Notes under the pieces: model-generated
The model's database searches: none
What the model saw: the letters and a program-made list of their open reading frames with translations, nothing else
What the model was told of the DNA's origin: nothing
Origin: JAISST01 sp050434145
Lineage (GTDB): Bacteria > Fusobacteriota > Fusobacteriia > Fusobacteriales > Fusobacteriaceae
Direction of reading: 5' to 3'
NCBI RefSeq assembly: GCF_050434145.1
Contig: NZ_JBNPVX010000010.1
Coordinates: 1 to 64,000 of the forward strand
DNA length: 64,000 nucleotides
Shown here: positions 1 to 9,419 of the stretch, one piece after another
How the letters are laid out: every line of letters begins with the position of its first letter
Numbering within the stretch: the first letter of the stretch is position 1
Translations under genes and position numbers: made by a program

Positions 1-35
1 ACTTATTTTTTCTCTGAATGAGTTATTTCAATGAA

Positions 36-866
36 TTATTTCAATTTATCATAAAGAAATTTTTCTGGTAAAGTTACTTTAAAATCATTTGCCAATTCTT
101 TAAATTCACTTGGAATAATAGTTTGTAATTTGTTAGGTGTCATAGACAATACTTTTACTAGTATTTCAGCAGATTTCTCCACAGTATGGCATAGACCGAA
201 TGTAATATTAAAGTCTTCTCCCGCACAGAATATTCCGTGATGAGCCCAGATAACCACATCATAATTCTTCATTAATTCTGATGAAGCTACTGCTATTTCA
301 CGTCCACCTGGTACCATCCATTTTACTACTCCTATTCCATCTGGAAAAACTACAGGGCACTCAGTAGCCATTTCCCACAATTCACGAGTGAATATTTCAT
401 CACTTAAAGGCAAAACAAAAGTAAGAGCGATAACATTAGTGCTATGGCAATGATAAATCACACGATATTTATCATTTTTCATTTTTTTTACTTGGTGATT
501 CATCATATGAGATGGAAGTTCGCTAGTAGGAACACCACCATTTATAAATCCCCAACATATTTGATAATTTTCTCCTTTTTCATCTATTTTAATAATACCT
601 ATACTATCTAGTGGTTCTATAGAAACATTACGAAAAAATTTTCCAGAGCCAGTTATTAAGAAATATTCATTGGCTAACTGAGGAACACTAGTACCTATAG
701 ATTTCCAGTGATTATTATCTGCAAGGTACTCTTTGATTTCAAATAGTTCACATGATTTGATACGATATGAAAGATTACCACCATTACGTTCATGCCACCC
801 AAGGTCATACCCATCTTGGCACATTCTAACAAAATTTTCTACAAATTTACTTTTTAATACTTTCAT
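36..866 (-). CDS. rhaD: Rhamnulose-1-phosphate aldolase
   Basis: Class II aldolase that splits L-rhamnulose 1-phosphate into dihydroxyacetone phosphate and L-lactaldehyde, the last step of the rhamnose pathway. The 276-residue protein is full length for RhaD. The Zn-binding HCH motif lies at residues 139-141, a further HH pair at 209-210, and the probable catalytic glutamate is in PTSE near 116. It is the promoter-distal gene of rhaB-rhaA-rhaD, about 90 bp after rhaA. Identification rests on motifs plus operon context and is secure. Confidence 0.95.
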   Translation of the reverse strand: MKVLKSKFVENFVRMCQDGYDLGWHERNGGNLSYRIKSCELFEIKEYLADNNHWKSIGTSVPQLANEYFLITGSGKFFRNVSIEPLDSIGIIKIDEKGENYQICWGFINGGVPTSELPSHMMNHQVKKMKNDKYRVIYHCHSTNVIALTFVLPLSDEIFTRELWEMATECPVVFPDGIGVVKWMVPGGREIAVASSELMKNYDVVIWAHHGIFCAGEDFNITFGLCHTVEKSAEILVKVLSMTPNKLQTIIPSEFKELANDFKVTLPEKFLYDKLK

Positions 867-953
867 TTTATTCTTCCTTTTTATTTAATATTATAAGTTG
901 TTATAAAATTATTTATAATTATATAAACCCAAACTTTAATCTACTTTTAAATT

Positions 954-2207
954 CTATTTTCTCTTAGATAATACTTCAGTTTCATATTTCTTAATTTCTT
1001 CAAACCACATCATATTTTCTGGAATGTTATTTGTTTTGCATATATAATTCCACACATCTCCAACAGGGTATAACTTCAATTCTTCTTGTAAAGCCATAAG
1101 CTCTGTAAATTTTTTGTTGTTTTGTAATTTTTTCATATATTCATATGGGGTAAGTAGAGCTGACAATAAAGCTTTTTGCATGTTTCTCATTCCAATAACC
1201 CATGCACTAATTCTGTTGATACTTGCATCAAAAAAATCCAAACCAACTAATACTCTATCCATAGCTTCGCTAAACACAATTTCTTTAGCAATCTCACAAG
1301 TTTCATCATCAAATAAAACTACGTGGTCGCTATCCCAACGAACTGGTCGAGTAATATGTAAAGCTATTTTCTCATTAAAAAGTAACATTGATGAGATTTT
1401 ATCAGATACAACCTCTGTAGGATGATAATGTCCATTATCCATAAGAGGAGTAATTCCTTTATAATTAGCATAATTAATGCAAAATTCACTAGAACCTACA
1501 GTATATGATTCCATTCCAATACCAAAAACTTTGGATTCTAAGCAAACAAAGACCTTGCTTTTATCATAATTAATTGACAATATTTCATCAAGAGATTCTT
1601 TGAAGTGTTTTCTTGGCCCCAACCTATCACTAGGCACATCTTTCAATCCATCAGGAATCCAAATATTCATAAGGCAATGGCTATTTAATTCTGTAGCAAA
1701 ATATTCTGAAATACGAATACAAGCTTGGCAATGTTCTATCCAATAATCTCTGATGTGTTTATCTGGATTTGATAATGTTAATCCATCAGCAAAAGGATGT
1801 GCAAACATAGTAGGATTAAAATCCAATGCTAGTTCATGTTTTTTAGCAAATTCCACCCATTTTGTAAAATGTTTAGGTTCTAATTTGTTACGTTCTATTA
1901 TTTTTCCATCTTCAAATATTCCATAACTTGCATGTAAATTTATTCTATGATTTCCTGGAACTAGTGATAGAGCTTTTTCTATGTCAGACATTAATTCTTT
2001 ATAATTTCTTGCTTTTCCAGGATAATTTCCAGTGGCTTGAATACCACCAGAAAGGGAATTAGAACCATCAAAACCTACTACATCATCACCTTGCCAACAA
2101 TGCATTGATATTGGAAAACTCAGTAGTTTTTTTATTGCTTCATCACAGTTTACACCTATTTTAGAGTAGATTTCTTTTGCACTTTGGTATCTGTCATTTA
2201 TATTCAA
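954..2207 (-). CDS. rhaA: L-rhamnose isomerase
   Basis: Converts L-rhamnose to L-rhamnulose using divalent metal. The 417-residue length fits the RhaA family. Metal-ligand segments are recognisable: CLESKVFGIGMESYT, then the MDNGHYHPTE region, then ALHITRPVRWDSDHVV with its acidic and His residues. The start overlaps the end of rhaB by 4 bp, so translation is probably coupled. Between it and rhaD lies an A/T-rich gap of about 87 bp without a clear terminator. Confidence 0.96.
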   Translation of the reverse strand: MNINDRYQSAKEIYSKIGVNCDEAIKKLLSFPISMHCWQGDDVVGFDGSNSLSGGIQATGNYPGKARNYKELMSDIEKALSLVPGNHRINLHASYGIFEDGKIIERNKLEPKHFTKWVEFAKKHELALDFNPTMFAHPFADGLTLSNPDKHIRDYWIEHCQACIRISEYFATELNSHCLMNIWIPDGLKDVPSDRLGPRKHFKESLDEILSINYDKSKVFVCLESKVFGIGMESYTVGSSEFCINYANYKGITPLMDNGHYHPTEVVSDKISSMLLFNEKIALHITRPVRWDSDHVVLFDDETCEIAKEIVFSEAMDRVLVGLDFFDASINRISAWVIGMRNMQKALLSALLTPYEYMKKLQNNKKFTELMALQEELKLYPVGDVWNYICKTNNIPENMMWFEEIKKYETEVLSKRK

Positions 2208-3613
2208 TTTTTTTCCTCCTCAAAAATTTTAATATTAAAGGAATTCATGATAGTTTCTCTGCATTCGTTCAAAGAAGAAAAAATACCATCCTTTATCATT
2301 TGAACTCCTATATTTCCTGTTGCTGTAGCTTCTGTAGGACCTGCATAAACATTTTTATCAGTGGCAACACAGGTAAGTTCATTCAAATAATCAGCATTAG
2401 CTCCACCACCAATAATGTATATTTTATCATAATTTTTATTTGTGAGATTTTGTAATTCTTTTAGAGTAGTAGCATAGTTATTAGCTAAACTCTGATATAT
2501 TGTATATGCTAGCTCTCCAGGAGACCAAGGTATTGGTTGTTTTGTCTTTTGACAATAATCTTGGATAGCTTCTGTCATGGAAATAGGTGCTAGAAAAGAA
2601 TTATCATTTATATTTATCCTAGAAGGAAAATAGTTGGTTTCTTTTGCTAATCTGCATAAGTCTTCAAAAGTATATTTATAGTCTAATTCTTTTTGTAAAG
2701 ATTGAATCATCCATAATCCCATAATATTTTTCAAATATCTAAATTGATAATTGTACCCACCCTCATTAGTAAAATTTGCTTTCATACTATCTAAATCACA
2801 ATTAGGCGTTTCGATTTCTGTTCCCATCAAAGACCACGTACCAGATGAAATATATACAAAATCTTTGTCTGTAGATGGGACACTCACCACAGCAGAAGCA
2901 GTATCATGAGATGCACAAGCAACAACTTCACTATTATATCCAATGATTTTTTCAATTTCAGAAGAAAAATATCCAATAGAAGTTCCAGGTTTTATAATTT
3001 CAGTAAAAATTTTCAATGGGAAACCAAGTCTTTTTATTAAATCTTTATTCCAATCAGTTGTTTTGGCATCAATTAATTGTGTAGTAGTAGCATTGGTGTA
3101 TTCAGAAAAGCATTTTCCAGTTAATAGAAAGTTAAAATAATCAGGAATAAGTAAGAAAGTCTCTGCTTTTTCTAAAATCTCAGGATTTTGTTTTTTTAGA
3201 GCCATTATTTGATAGATAGAATTAAATTTCTGTTTCTGAATTCCAGTTTGTTGATATAAAGCATCTAAAGAAATAATTTTGTAAACTTCTTCATCTATTT
3301 TATCTGTCCTATGATCACGATATGATACGATATTTCCTAATAATTTTTTATTATTATCAAGAAGAGCAAAATCCACTGCCCAAGTGTCAATAGCAATACT
3401 TTTGGGAATTTTATTAATTATTTTACACTGTTTTAATCCATTGATTATTTCATTGAAAAGATAATCAATATTCCAACATAGACTATTTTCAATAGTTTCC
3501 ATAGCATTTTTAAATCTATATACCTCTTCCAATACAATCTTACCATTTTCAATAGAGCCTAAAATATGTCTACCACTGGAAGCACCAATATCTATAGCTA
3601 AATAGTAATTCAT
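2204..3613 (-). CDS. rhaB: Rhamnulokinase
   Basis: FGGY-family sugar kinase that phosphorylates L-rhamnulose to rhamnulose 1-phosphate. The N-terminal nucleotide-binding signature AIDIGASSGRH and the second-domain ISSGTWSLMG and GGGANA motifs are present. The length of 469 residues is normal. It is the first gene of the operon, with an AGGAG-like site (complement of actcctta) just upstream of the ATG. No rhamnose transporter, mutarotase or AraC-type RhaR is visible in the window, so these may lie to the left or elsewhere. Confidence 0.95.
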   Translation of the reverse strand: MNYYLAIDIGASSGRHILGSIENGKIVLEEVYRFKNAMETIENSLCWNIDYLFNEIINGLKQCKIINKIPKSIAIDTWAVDFALLDNNKKLLGNIVSYRDHRTDKIDEEVYKIISLDALYQQTGIQKQKFNSIYQIMALKKQNPEILEKAETFLLIPDYFNFLLTGKCFSEYTNATTTQLIDAKTTDWNKDLIKRLGFPLKIFTEIIKPGTSIGYFSSEIEKIIGYNSEVVACASHDTASAVVSVPSTDKDFVYISSGTWSLMGTEIETPNCDLDSMKANFTNEGGYNYQFRYLKNIMGLWMIQSLQKELDYKYTFEDLCRLAKETNYFPSRININDNSFLAPISMTEAIQDYCQKTKQPIPWSPGELAYTIYQSLANNYATTLKELQNLTNKNYDKIYIIGGGANADYLNELTCVATDKNVYAGPTEATATGNIGVQMIKDGIFSSLNECRETIMNSFNIKIFEEEKN

Positions 3614-3641
3614 TATTATTACTCCTTAGAAATCTTTAAAA

Positions 3642-3687
3642 TTTGCACATAAAAATAAAAACATGACTTTGCACAAAATAAAAACAT
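3642..3687. promoter_or_regulatory. Direct repeats upstream of rhaB (candidate operator)
   Basis: Two copies of a TTTGCACA...AAAATAAAAACAT motif occur at 3642-3664 and 3668-3687, starting 26 bp apart. They lie 29-74 bp before the rhaB start codon. Tandem sites of this size are typical for AraC-type activators or for a repressor that binds the leader. The identity of the regulator is not known. Confidence 0.5.
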
Positions 3688-4125
3688 TTCATAAATTATT
3701 TTGATATTTTCATGTAGATATATTCAAATATATTTGTTTGTTGGTTATTGGTATACTTATTATAAATTTAATTTTTTTATTATTTAAGGACGGGATTTGT
3801 TTTAAAAAGTGGTTTTATTTGCTAAAATCAAAAAATGGATACACACCTATCTCTTCTTAAATTAGAGTATTTTTTCTTGCCGAATGTCAAAAAAATATAA
3901 TAAATTTAATAAAATATATGGAATAAAAACAAAAAATCTGATAAAATTAATTATTACAAAAAATAATTACAAATTATTCTAAAATCAATCATAAAATTGT
4001 TGAAAATTTCATTATAATATTTTGAAATATTATAATAAGTCTAGAATAAATTGAATAATAGAAAGCTTATTATATAAAGAAAATATTTGAGATAGAGATT
4101 TTATTCCCTTTATTGGAGGAAGAAA
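3688..4125. other. Divergent intergenic region between rhaB and the 4.1 kb gene
   Basis: About 440 bp of very A/T-rich DNA without a convincing gene. It must carry the rha promoter (minus) and a plus-strand promoter. The best plus-strand candidate is TTGAAT at 4051-4056 with TATAAA at 4073-4078 (16-bp spacer). A strong GGAGGA ribosome site precedes the ATG at 4126. Confidence 0.4.
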
Positions 4126-5067
4126 ATGAAAAAATTATCCCTGATGTTTATGTTTGTAAACCTATTGATCTTTTGTAACAATAAAAGATCTTTTAGTAAA
4201 AATAAAAATTTTACTCAACTGTTTAAACCAAAAATTACATTTCCTACAAATCATACAAAAGAAAATTTTTATAAGGCTCAAGAAGTTAAAAATAAAAATT
4301 TATTATATAAAGAAAAAAATGGAAAAGAATTTGATGGAGTTACGAGTACTTCATCTATATCAATGTTAGATGATAAAAATATACCTAAACTAAGTCAGGG
4401 AAAGTTTAGAATAAGAATTGATGAAATTTTGAATAATAGAAATACTAATAGTAATGCCATTAATAATACAAGAAATGAGTTGAGTAAAGCAATCAATAAA
4501 TTTGAAGAAATTCAAAAATACATTGGTGTACGATTATATAGTAAAGAATATATTTCGTACATTGGAGAAGAAAATTTGATAACAATGAAAATAACAGATG
4601 ATATCTACGCAGCTTTGATTATGGACTATCCTAATACTATAAAAAATATTTTTCCAGCTCAAATCAAGCCATGGCAAAAGACAATAGGACAACTATTTGA
4701 TATTGGTATAAAAAATATTAAAGAAAAGTATAATTTCACAATAAAAGATAACAAAATTCTTAATTATAATACCATAACAATTGAAGAAGAACATTTTTTT
4801 GTGCCCAATATAATATTTGAACTAGAGAAAAGAGAAGATTTAGTTGGAATTAATGGAGTATTAATAGGACTTCCGAGCAGACATTGTGCCATTATGTATC
4901 CATTAAATGGTGAGAATATCAAAGATATAGCTCCACAAATAATTCCCCAAGTAAAAATGATTTATGAAAAAGGACAAGGGTCATTAAGTAACAATTTATA
5001 TTGGTATAATAATAGAAAAATAATTGATGTATCAAATATAGTAGATAGCATAAACGTACTAGTATAA
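4126..5067 (+). CDS. Secreted or lipid-anchored DUF1444-like protein
   Basis: The 313-residue protein starts with a hydrophobic signal-like segment (about residues 1-18, ending LLIFC), followed by a Lys/Asn-rich linker to about residue 105. The folded part from about 105 resembles the DUF1444/YtpQ family in outline: KITDDIYAALIMDYPN, and near the end VLIGLPSRHCAIMYPL. DUF1444 has no settled function. It opens a three-gene plus-strand group with an immunity-like DUF2185 gene. The family call is tentative. The Cys at the end of the hydrophobic segment is not a canonical lipobox (Phe at -1). Confidence 0.55.
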   Translation: MKKLSLMFMFVNLLIFCNNKRSFSKNKNFTQLFKPKITFPTNHTKENFYKAQEVKNKNLLYKEKNGKEFDGVTSTSSISMLDDKNIPKLSQGKFRIRIDEILNNRNTNSNAINNTRNELSKAINKFEEIQKYIGVRLYSKEYISYIGEENLITMKITDDIYAALIMDYPNTIKNIFPAQIKPWQKTIGQLFDIGIKNIKEKYNFTIKDNKILNYNTITIEEEHFFVPNIIFELEKREDLVGINGVLIGLPSRHCAIMYPLNGENIKDIAPQIIPQVKMIYEKGQGSLSNNLYWYNNRKIIDVSNIVDSINVLV

Positions 5068-5143
5068 ATTCCCAAAAGAATGTGTTGCTATAGGAGTTTT
5101 TAGATTTAATAATATTAATTATAATAAAATTTAGGAGAAATGA

Positions 5144-5866
5144 ATGAATAGTAAAGGAATGAATATTGGTGCATTACTTGTTTCTAAAATGATTATAGAA
5201 GAAAATAAAAAACCACGATTTATGTATAGAGAAAAACCAATGAATGCCAATGATAGTGGGTGGCGAATATTTTCAGGTTATGAGAATGAGGAATATACAG
5301 ATAATGAAGAAAATATTGGAATATATTCCCCAGAATCATTAATTAAAATTGATTCCACATTAATTGATATATTAAAAAAAGGATTAGGATCAGTTTATGA
5401 AAGACTTACTGATGAATCACCATGGTATAAGGTAACTGATTTCCCTTTAGAAGATAGTTATCTTAAACAAGTACAACTTACTAAAACATGGTCGTTTTCT
5501 ATAAATAACTTATTTTTAAGAGAAATGGAAGAAGGGGCAATGAAATATACCACTGGAGACAAAACTCTCAGAATATTGGCTTGGAATTCTCCTAAAAATA
5601 AGGATGAACTTTCTATAGAATATAAAAATAGAGTAGATAATAGAGATCAAACAATTTCTAAAACATTGAAAACTTTTGAATTATCAGATGAAAAAATATA
5701 TAAATTAGGTTACATGATAACAGGTGAAGATGATAATAGGGAATATTCTGAATTACATGCTTTTTCAATAATAGACAAAAGTATTTTATATACAGTATTT
5801 TATTTTGATGATTCAGCAGACAGTAAATGGGCTATCTCAACTTGGAAAAGTATAAATGCAAAATAG
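5144..5866 (+). CDS. DUF2185 (Imm33-like) immunity-type protein
   Basis: 240 residues. The first ~95 match the DUF2185 pattern: VSKMIIEENKKPRFMYRE, then DSGWRIFSGYE, then EYTDNEENIGIYS, then GSVYER. DUF2185 domains are commonly found as immunity proteins in polymorphic-toxin loci. The C-terminal ~140 residues form an unassigned soluble domain rich in beta-type alternation (HAFSIIDKSILYTVFYFDDS). There is no signal peptide, so it is cytoplasmic. It lies 76 bp after the DUF1444-like gene with its own AGGAG site. No cognate toxin is visible beside it. Confidence 0.65.
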   Translation: MNSKGMNIGALLVSKMIIEENKKPRFMYREKPMNANDSGWRIFSGYENEEYTDNEENIGIYSPESLIKIDSTLIDILKKGLGSVYERLTDESPWYKVTDFPLEDSYLKQVQLTKTWSFSINNLFLREMEEGAMKYTTGDKTLRILAWNSPKNKDELSIEYKNRVDNRDQTISKTLKTFELSDEKIYKLGYMITGEDDNREYSELHAFSIIDKSILYTVFYFDDSADSKWAISTWKSINAK

Positions 5867-6103
5867 TATGAATAATCTACATCAAATTAAACAATATATT
5901 AAAGTTAGAAAACTTAATAGTCCAAAATATTATATTGAAAAAGATAATATGCTTTTTCAGTTTTAATTGCCAACAAAAAATAATAACAATTGTGATAATG
6001 TGAATATTATTAGGATAGATTTATATTATTGACTTGCAATAAATACACACAGCAAAATCTTTAAATTCTAATAGTGAAATATATTCTAAAGGGAGAACAT
6101 ATA

Positions 6104-6910
6104 ATGAAAGAAATAAAGAGACTTAAAAAGAGGTCAATTTTTATCAATATAACTTTATGTTTAATTACATGTTTTGTACTGCTTTATATAAGCATTATTA
6201 CAAGAAAAAAAGAAGTTTTATATTTAATAATTTTTTTTGAAACATCTTTAGTTACTATTTTATTCAGATCTATACTAGGGTTAAATGGAATTACTAGAAT
6301 TGTGTGGGATAATTCTAGTGTCACTATTTTCTATAGAAATGAGAGAAAAAAAATAAATTTTAAAATAGAAGATTTAAAAAAAATACTTTTAAAAAAAAAT
6401 TCTAATTATATATTATATTTAAAAAATAGAAATCCATTAAAAATGAATTTAATTTTATTGGATAATTATCAAGAATTTCTGGATGACATGTATAAATTAA
6501 TGTCATTAAATGATATAAAAATATTAAAGGAAATTTTTATGGAGAAACAAGAAATTCCAGATAATATTTCTGACTGGTTCCCATATAAAATAAATTTTGA
6601 CAAAGAAAAAAATAAAATATCATTTTCAAATCACTCTCTATTAGAGACAACAATAGTCAAATTTGAAAACGTAAAGTCTGTAACATTAATAGATGGAATA
6701 AATTCATTAGATGAGATGGAAAGAATGTGGGAATTTGATTTGTATGAAAAGGTAGCTGGAAATGCAAAGTTGACTATTTCAGATGAAGAAATTTCAAAAT
6801 CAGATGAGAAAAAATTAATAAGAAGAGGTATTATTGGTGTATGTCAAAAAAATAATATATCTATAAATTTTAAAATAAAGTCTGGAATATACAATAAAAG
6901 TGATTTTTAA
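6104..6910 (+). CDS. Membrane protein with PH/YcxB-like cytoplasmic domain
   Basis: 268 residues from the ATG at 6104, chosen because GGGAG ends about 9 bases before it; the GTG at 6074 has no such site. Two transmembrane helices (about residues 10-55) are followed by a domain with the pattern WDNSSVTIFYRNERKKINFKIEDLKKI, as in YcxB/PH-like membrane proteins, then a second similar charged domain. The function is unknown. The same architecture recurs at 37.5, 38.6, 39.6, 50.4, 51.4 and 60.5 kb in this window. Confidence 0.6.
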   Translation: MKEIKRLKKRSIFINITLCLITCFVLLYISIITRKKEVLYLIIFFETSLVTILFRSILGLNGITRIVWDNSSVTIFYRNERKKINFKIEDLKKILLKKNSNYILYLKNRNPLKMNLILLDNYQEFLDDMYKLMSLNDIKILKEIFMEKQEIPDNISDWFPYKINFDKEKNKISFSNHSLLETTIVKFENVKSVTLIDGINSLDEMERMWEFDLYEKVAGNAKLTISDEEISKSDEKKLIRRGIIGVCQKNNISINFKIKSGIYNKSDF

Positions 6911-6927
6911 GAAGAAGCGTTATCAAA

Positions 6928-6960
6928 AAACCTAGGATAGTTTTCCTAGGTTTATATTTT
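6928..6960. terminator. Bidirectional terminator
   Basis: A perfect 10-bp stem, AAACCTAGGA (6928-6937) with TCCTAGGTTT (6944-6953), is followed by TATATTTTTT on the plus strand and preceded by A-runs that read as T-runs on the minus strand. It separates two convergent genes. Confidence 0.85.
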
Positions 6961-6971
6961 TTCTAAAATGA

Positions 6972-8108
6972 TTATCCACCAAATTTTTCAATAACTTTAT
7001 CCATATGTTCTCTAATAGGTAGATTTTGAGGACATACCTTCTCACATTTTCCGCATTTTTTGCAATCAATAGCTCTACTACCAGTGGGTAAGAATATGTA
7101 GTATTGACCTTTTGCAAACTTGTCATCTTGATACATTGAAGCATTATTATAAAAATTAAATACTCCAGGAATATCAACTCCAAATGGGCATGGCATACAG
7201 TACCTGCATTTAGTACAATTGACAACAGTTCTAGAGATATAAATATTTTTTACTTTATCAATTAAATCCTTTTCATCTTTAGTCAATGAATTAGGATATG
7301 CAATACTTGCTTCAGCAATATTTTCTTGTATTTGCTCTATTTCATTCATTCCACTAAGAACTACACCTATTTCAGGCCTATCCCATAAAAATCTCAAAGC
7401 CCAACCTGCTGCACTTCTTTTGACTTTAGCACTATCCCATAATTTTTGCACATCTGTAGGAATATTTTTAGCAAGAGAGCCCCCTCTTAATGGTTCCATT
7501 ATAACAATACCAATACCTTTATTAGCAGCATACTCTAATCCTTCTGTACCTGCCTGATAGTTTTCATCCATAAAATTATATTGTATTTGGCAAAATTCCC
7601 AATCATATGAGTCTATTATTTTTTTGAAAAGTGGTAATTCATCATGAAATGAAAATCCAATATGTTTTATTCTTCCATCAGCTAAGGCTTTATTCATAAA
7701 ATCAAATAATCCATGTTTCACACAATTTTCCCATCTATTTACATTGAGTGAATGAATTAAATAAAAATCAATGTAATCAGTTTGTAATTTTTCTAGTTGT
7801 TCATTAAGATATTTATCCATATCTTCCCTACAAGTAATAGCCCAAGTAGGTAATTTTGTAGCTAATTTAACTTTTTCTCTGTATCCATCTTTCAGAGCTT
7901 TTCCTACTAATATCTCACTTTGACCATCATGATAAGGATAAGCAGTATCCACATAATTTACTCCATTATCAATAGAATATCTAAGTTGCTCTATTGCCAA
8001 TTTTTCATCAATTTTTCCATAATCCTTGTCCAAAATCTGAAATCTCATGCAACCAAAACCTAGTATAGAAACTTCTTCACCTGTCTTTCCTAATTTCCTA
8101 TAAAGCAT
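6972..8108 (-). CDS. Aldo/keto reductase with C-terminal 4Fe-4S domain
   Basis: 378 residues. The AKR barrel occupies about residues 1-280, with the family's Asp, Tyr, Lys and His elements visible in VDTAYPYHDGQSE, KLATKLPTW and DFYLIHSLN. The C-terminal ~90 residues hold CTKCRYCMPCPFGVDIP and CKKCGKCEKVCP, two ferredoxin-type cysteine clusters. This architecture is common in strict anaerobes; substrates are generally unknown. It is a single-gene unit, with a terminator at its 3' side and about 170 bp of A/T-rich DNA upstream. Confidence 0.9.
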   Translation of the reverse strand: MLYRKLGKTGEEVSILGFGCMRFQILDKDYGKIDEKLAIEQLRYSIDNGVNYVDTAYPYHDGQSEILVGKALKDGYREKVKLATKLPTWAITCREDMDKYLNEQLEKLQTDYIDFYLIHSLNVNRWENCVKHGLFDFMNKALADGRIKHIGFSFHDELPLFKKIIDSYDWEFCQIQYNFMDENYQAGTEGLEYAANKGIGIVIMEPLRGGSLAKNIPTDVQKLWDSAKVKRSAAGWALRFLWDRPEIGVVLSGMNEIEQIQENIAEASIAYPNSLTKDEKDLIDKVKNIYISRTVVNCTKCRYCMPCPFGVDIPGVFNFYNNASMYQDDKFAKGQYYIFLPTGSRAIDCKKCGKCEKVCPQNLPIREHMDKVIEKFGG

Positions 8109-8245
8109 ATTCTTACACCTCTTAAATTAAAGTCTTAATCTAATTATATAATTACTAAAAAAGTATGTCAAATATTTATTTTTTGCATATCTTACAATAG
8201 TGTGTTGATAGGCATTTCATTTAAAGTAAAAATTTATTTTTAAGT

Positions 8246-8269
8246 AAAAAGGAGAACACAGTGCTCTCC
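8246..8269 (-). terminator. Terminator of the lysine operon
   Basis: Read on the minus strand, a GGAGAGCA-CTG-TGTTCTCC hairpin (one mismatch) is followed directly by TTTTT. It lies 12 bp after the stop of the aminotransferase, the last gene of the operon. Confidence 0.85.
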
Positions 8270-8280
8270 TATACTATTTA

Positions 8281-9414
8281 CTAATTATCTTTATAATTGC
8301 TCATTCTTTGTGCAGCTTCTAGTAGTTTATCTTTATCTACAGTAAGAGAAATACGAACATATCCTTCTGTCTCAAAGGCAATACCAGGTACTAGTGCTAC
8401 TTGTACTTGCTTTAACATATCCATTACAAAATCCATAGATTTCTTTTTAGAAATATTATTATAATCTACAAAGAGATAAAATGCGCCTTCTGGTTTTATC
8501 ACTTTATATCCTAATTTAGTTAATGCATCTCTCATTATCTCAGCTCTTTCTTTGTATATGGACACAGTTTTAGAAACATCTGCATATTTTTCCAATGCAA
8601 GATCACCTGCTACTAGAGACAAAGTCATTGGTGAGCTTACATTATACAAAGTATTGTTTATAAAAAATTGCCTCAAATCTTTTGGTACAATAGCATATCC
8701 ATTTCTCCATCCAGTCATAGAATGAGATTTAGAAAAACCATTAGTAATTATCAATTTATCCAAAATTTCTGGAAATACTCCAAAAGATGTAAAACCATTA
8801 AAATTTATCATACTATAAATTTCATCTGAAATTATAAATACATTTTTATCTTTGAGAAAATTGCATATAGCTTTAATTTCGTCATTTGACATTACAACAC
8901 CTGTTGGATTGCAAGGAGAGCAGAATATAATAGCTTTAGTCTTTGCAGTCAAATGCTTTCCTATGAGCTCAGGAGTTATCTTAAAATCATTTTTAGAAAT
9001 ATCTACTATTACTGGTACTCCATATGATAATTCAATCATGGGAAGATATCCAGGATAAAAAGGAGCGAATACTATAATTTCATCACCAGGATTGGTAATA
9101 GTCCTAATAGCAGATATAAGACCCTCAGATGATCCTATATGAAATAGAACATTTTCATGTGTAAAATTTGTATTGTAAGTTTTATTATAAAAATCTGCTA
9201 CTAGAGTCCTGCTTTTCACACTTCCAGCAGTAGGAGCGTATCCAAAATGTTGTTTTTTAGCATATTCTAAAGTTTCCATAATAAGTTCTCGTGGGGTTTC
9301 TATATCTGGTTCTCCGATAGTCAAACTAATAACATTAGAATACTTCTGAGCTTCTTCTGCCACAGTTCTTATCAAAGAATACTTAAGATTAGTTACAACT
9401 CTATTTAATTCCAT
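8281..9414 (-). CDS. patA: PLP aminotransferase, probable N-acetyl-L,L-diaminopimelate aminotransferase
   Basis: Fold-type I aminotransferase of 377 residues. The substrate-loop motif SLTIGEPDI, the PLP-contact motif CSPCNPTGVV, SDEIYS and the lysine segment NGFSKSHSMTGWRNGY (Schiff-base Lys) are all present. The position directly after dapH (5 bp gap, GAGGGGG site) in a lysine-riboswitch operon supports the N-acetyl-diaminopimelate step. On sequence alone it could be a generic aspartate or aromatic aminotransferase. Confidence 0.8.
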   Translation of the reverse strand: MELNRVVTNLKYSLIRTVAEEAQKYSNVISLTIGEPDIETPRELIMETLEYAKKQHFGYAPTAGSVKSRTLVADFYNKTYNTNFTHENVLFHIGSSEGLISAIRTITNPGDEIIVFAPFYPGYLPMIELSYGVPVIVDISKNDFKITPELIGKHLTAKTKAIIFCSPCNPTGVVMSNDEIKAICNFLKDKNVFIISDEIYSMINFNGFTSFGVFPEILDKLIITNGFSKSHSMTGWRNGYAIVPKDLRQFFINNTLYNVSSPMTLSLVAGDLALEKYADVSKTVSIYKERAEIMRDALTKLGYKVIKPEGAFYLFVDYNNISKKKSMDFVMDMLKQVQVALVPGIAFETEGYVRISLTVDKDKLLEAAQRMSNYKDN

Positions 9415-9419
9415 ACTAT

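Noticed and set aside
5868..5966. 32-codon ORF right after the DUF2185 gene
   Set aside because: No ribosome site and no recognisable features; chance ORFs of this size are common in A/T-rich DNA.
6932..7225. 97-codon minus-strand ORF
   Set aside because: Overlaps the Fe-S end of the aldo/keto reductase in another frame; composition unlike a protein.
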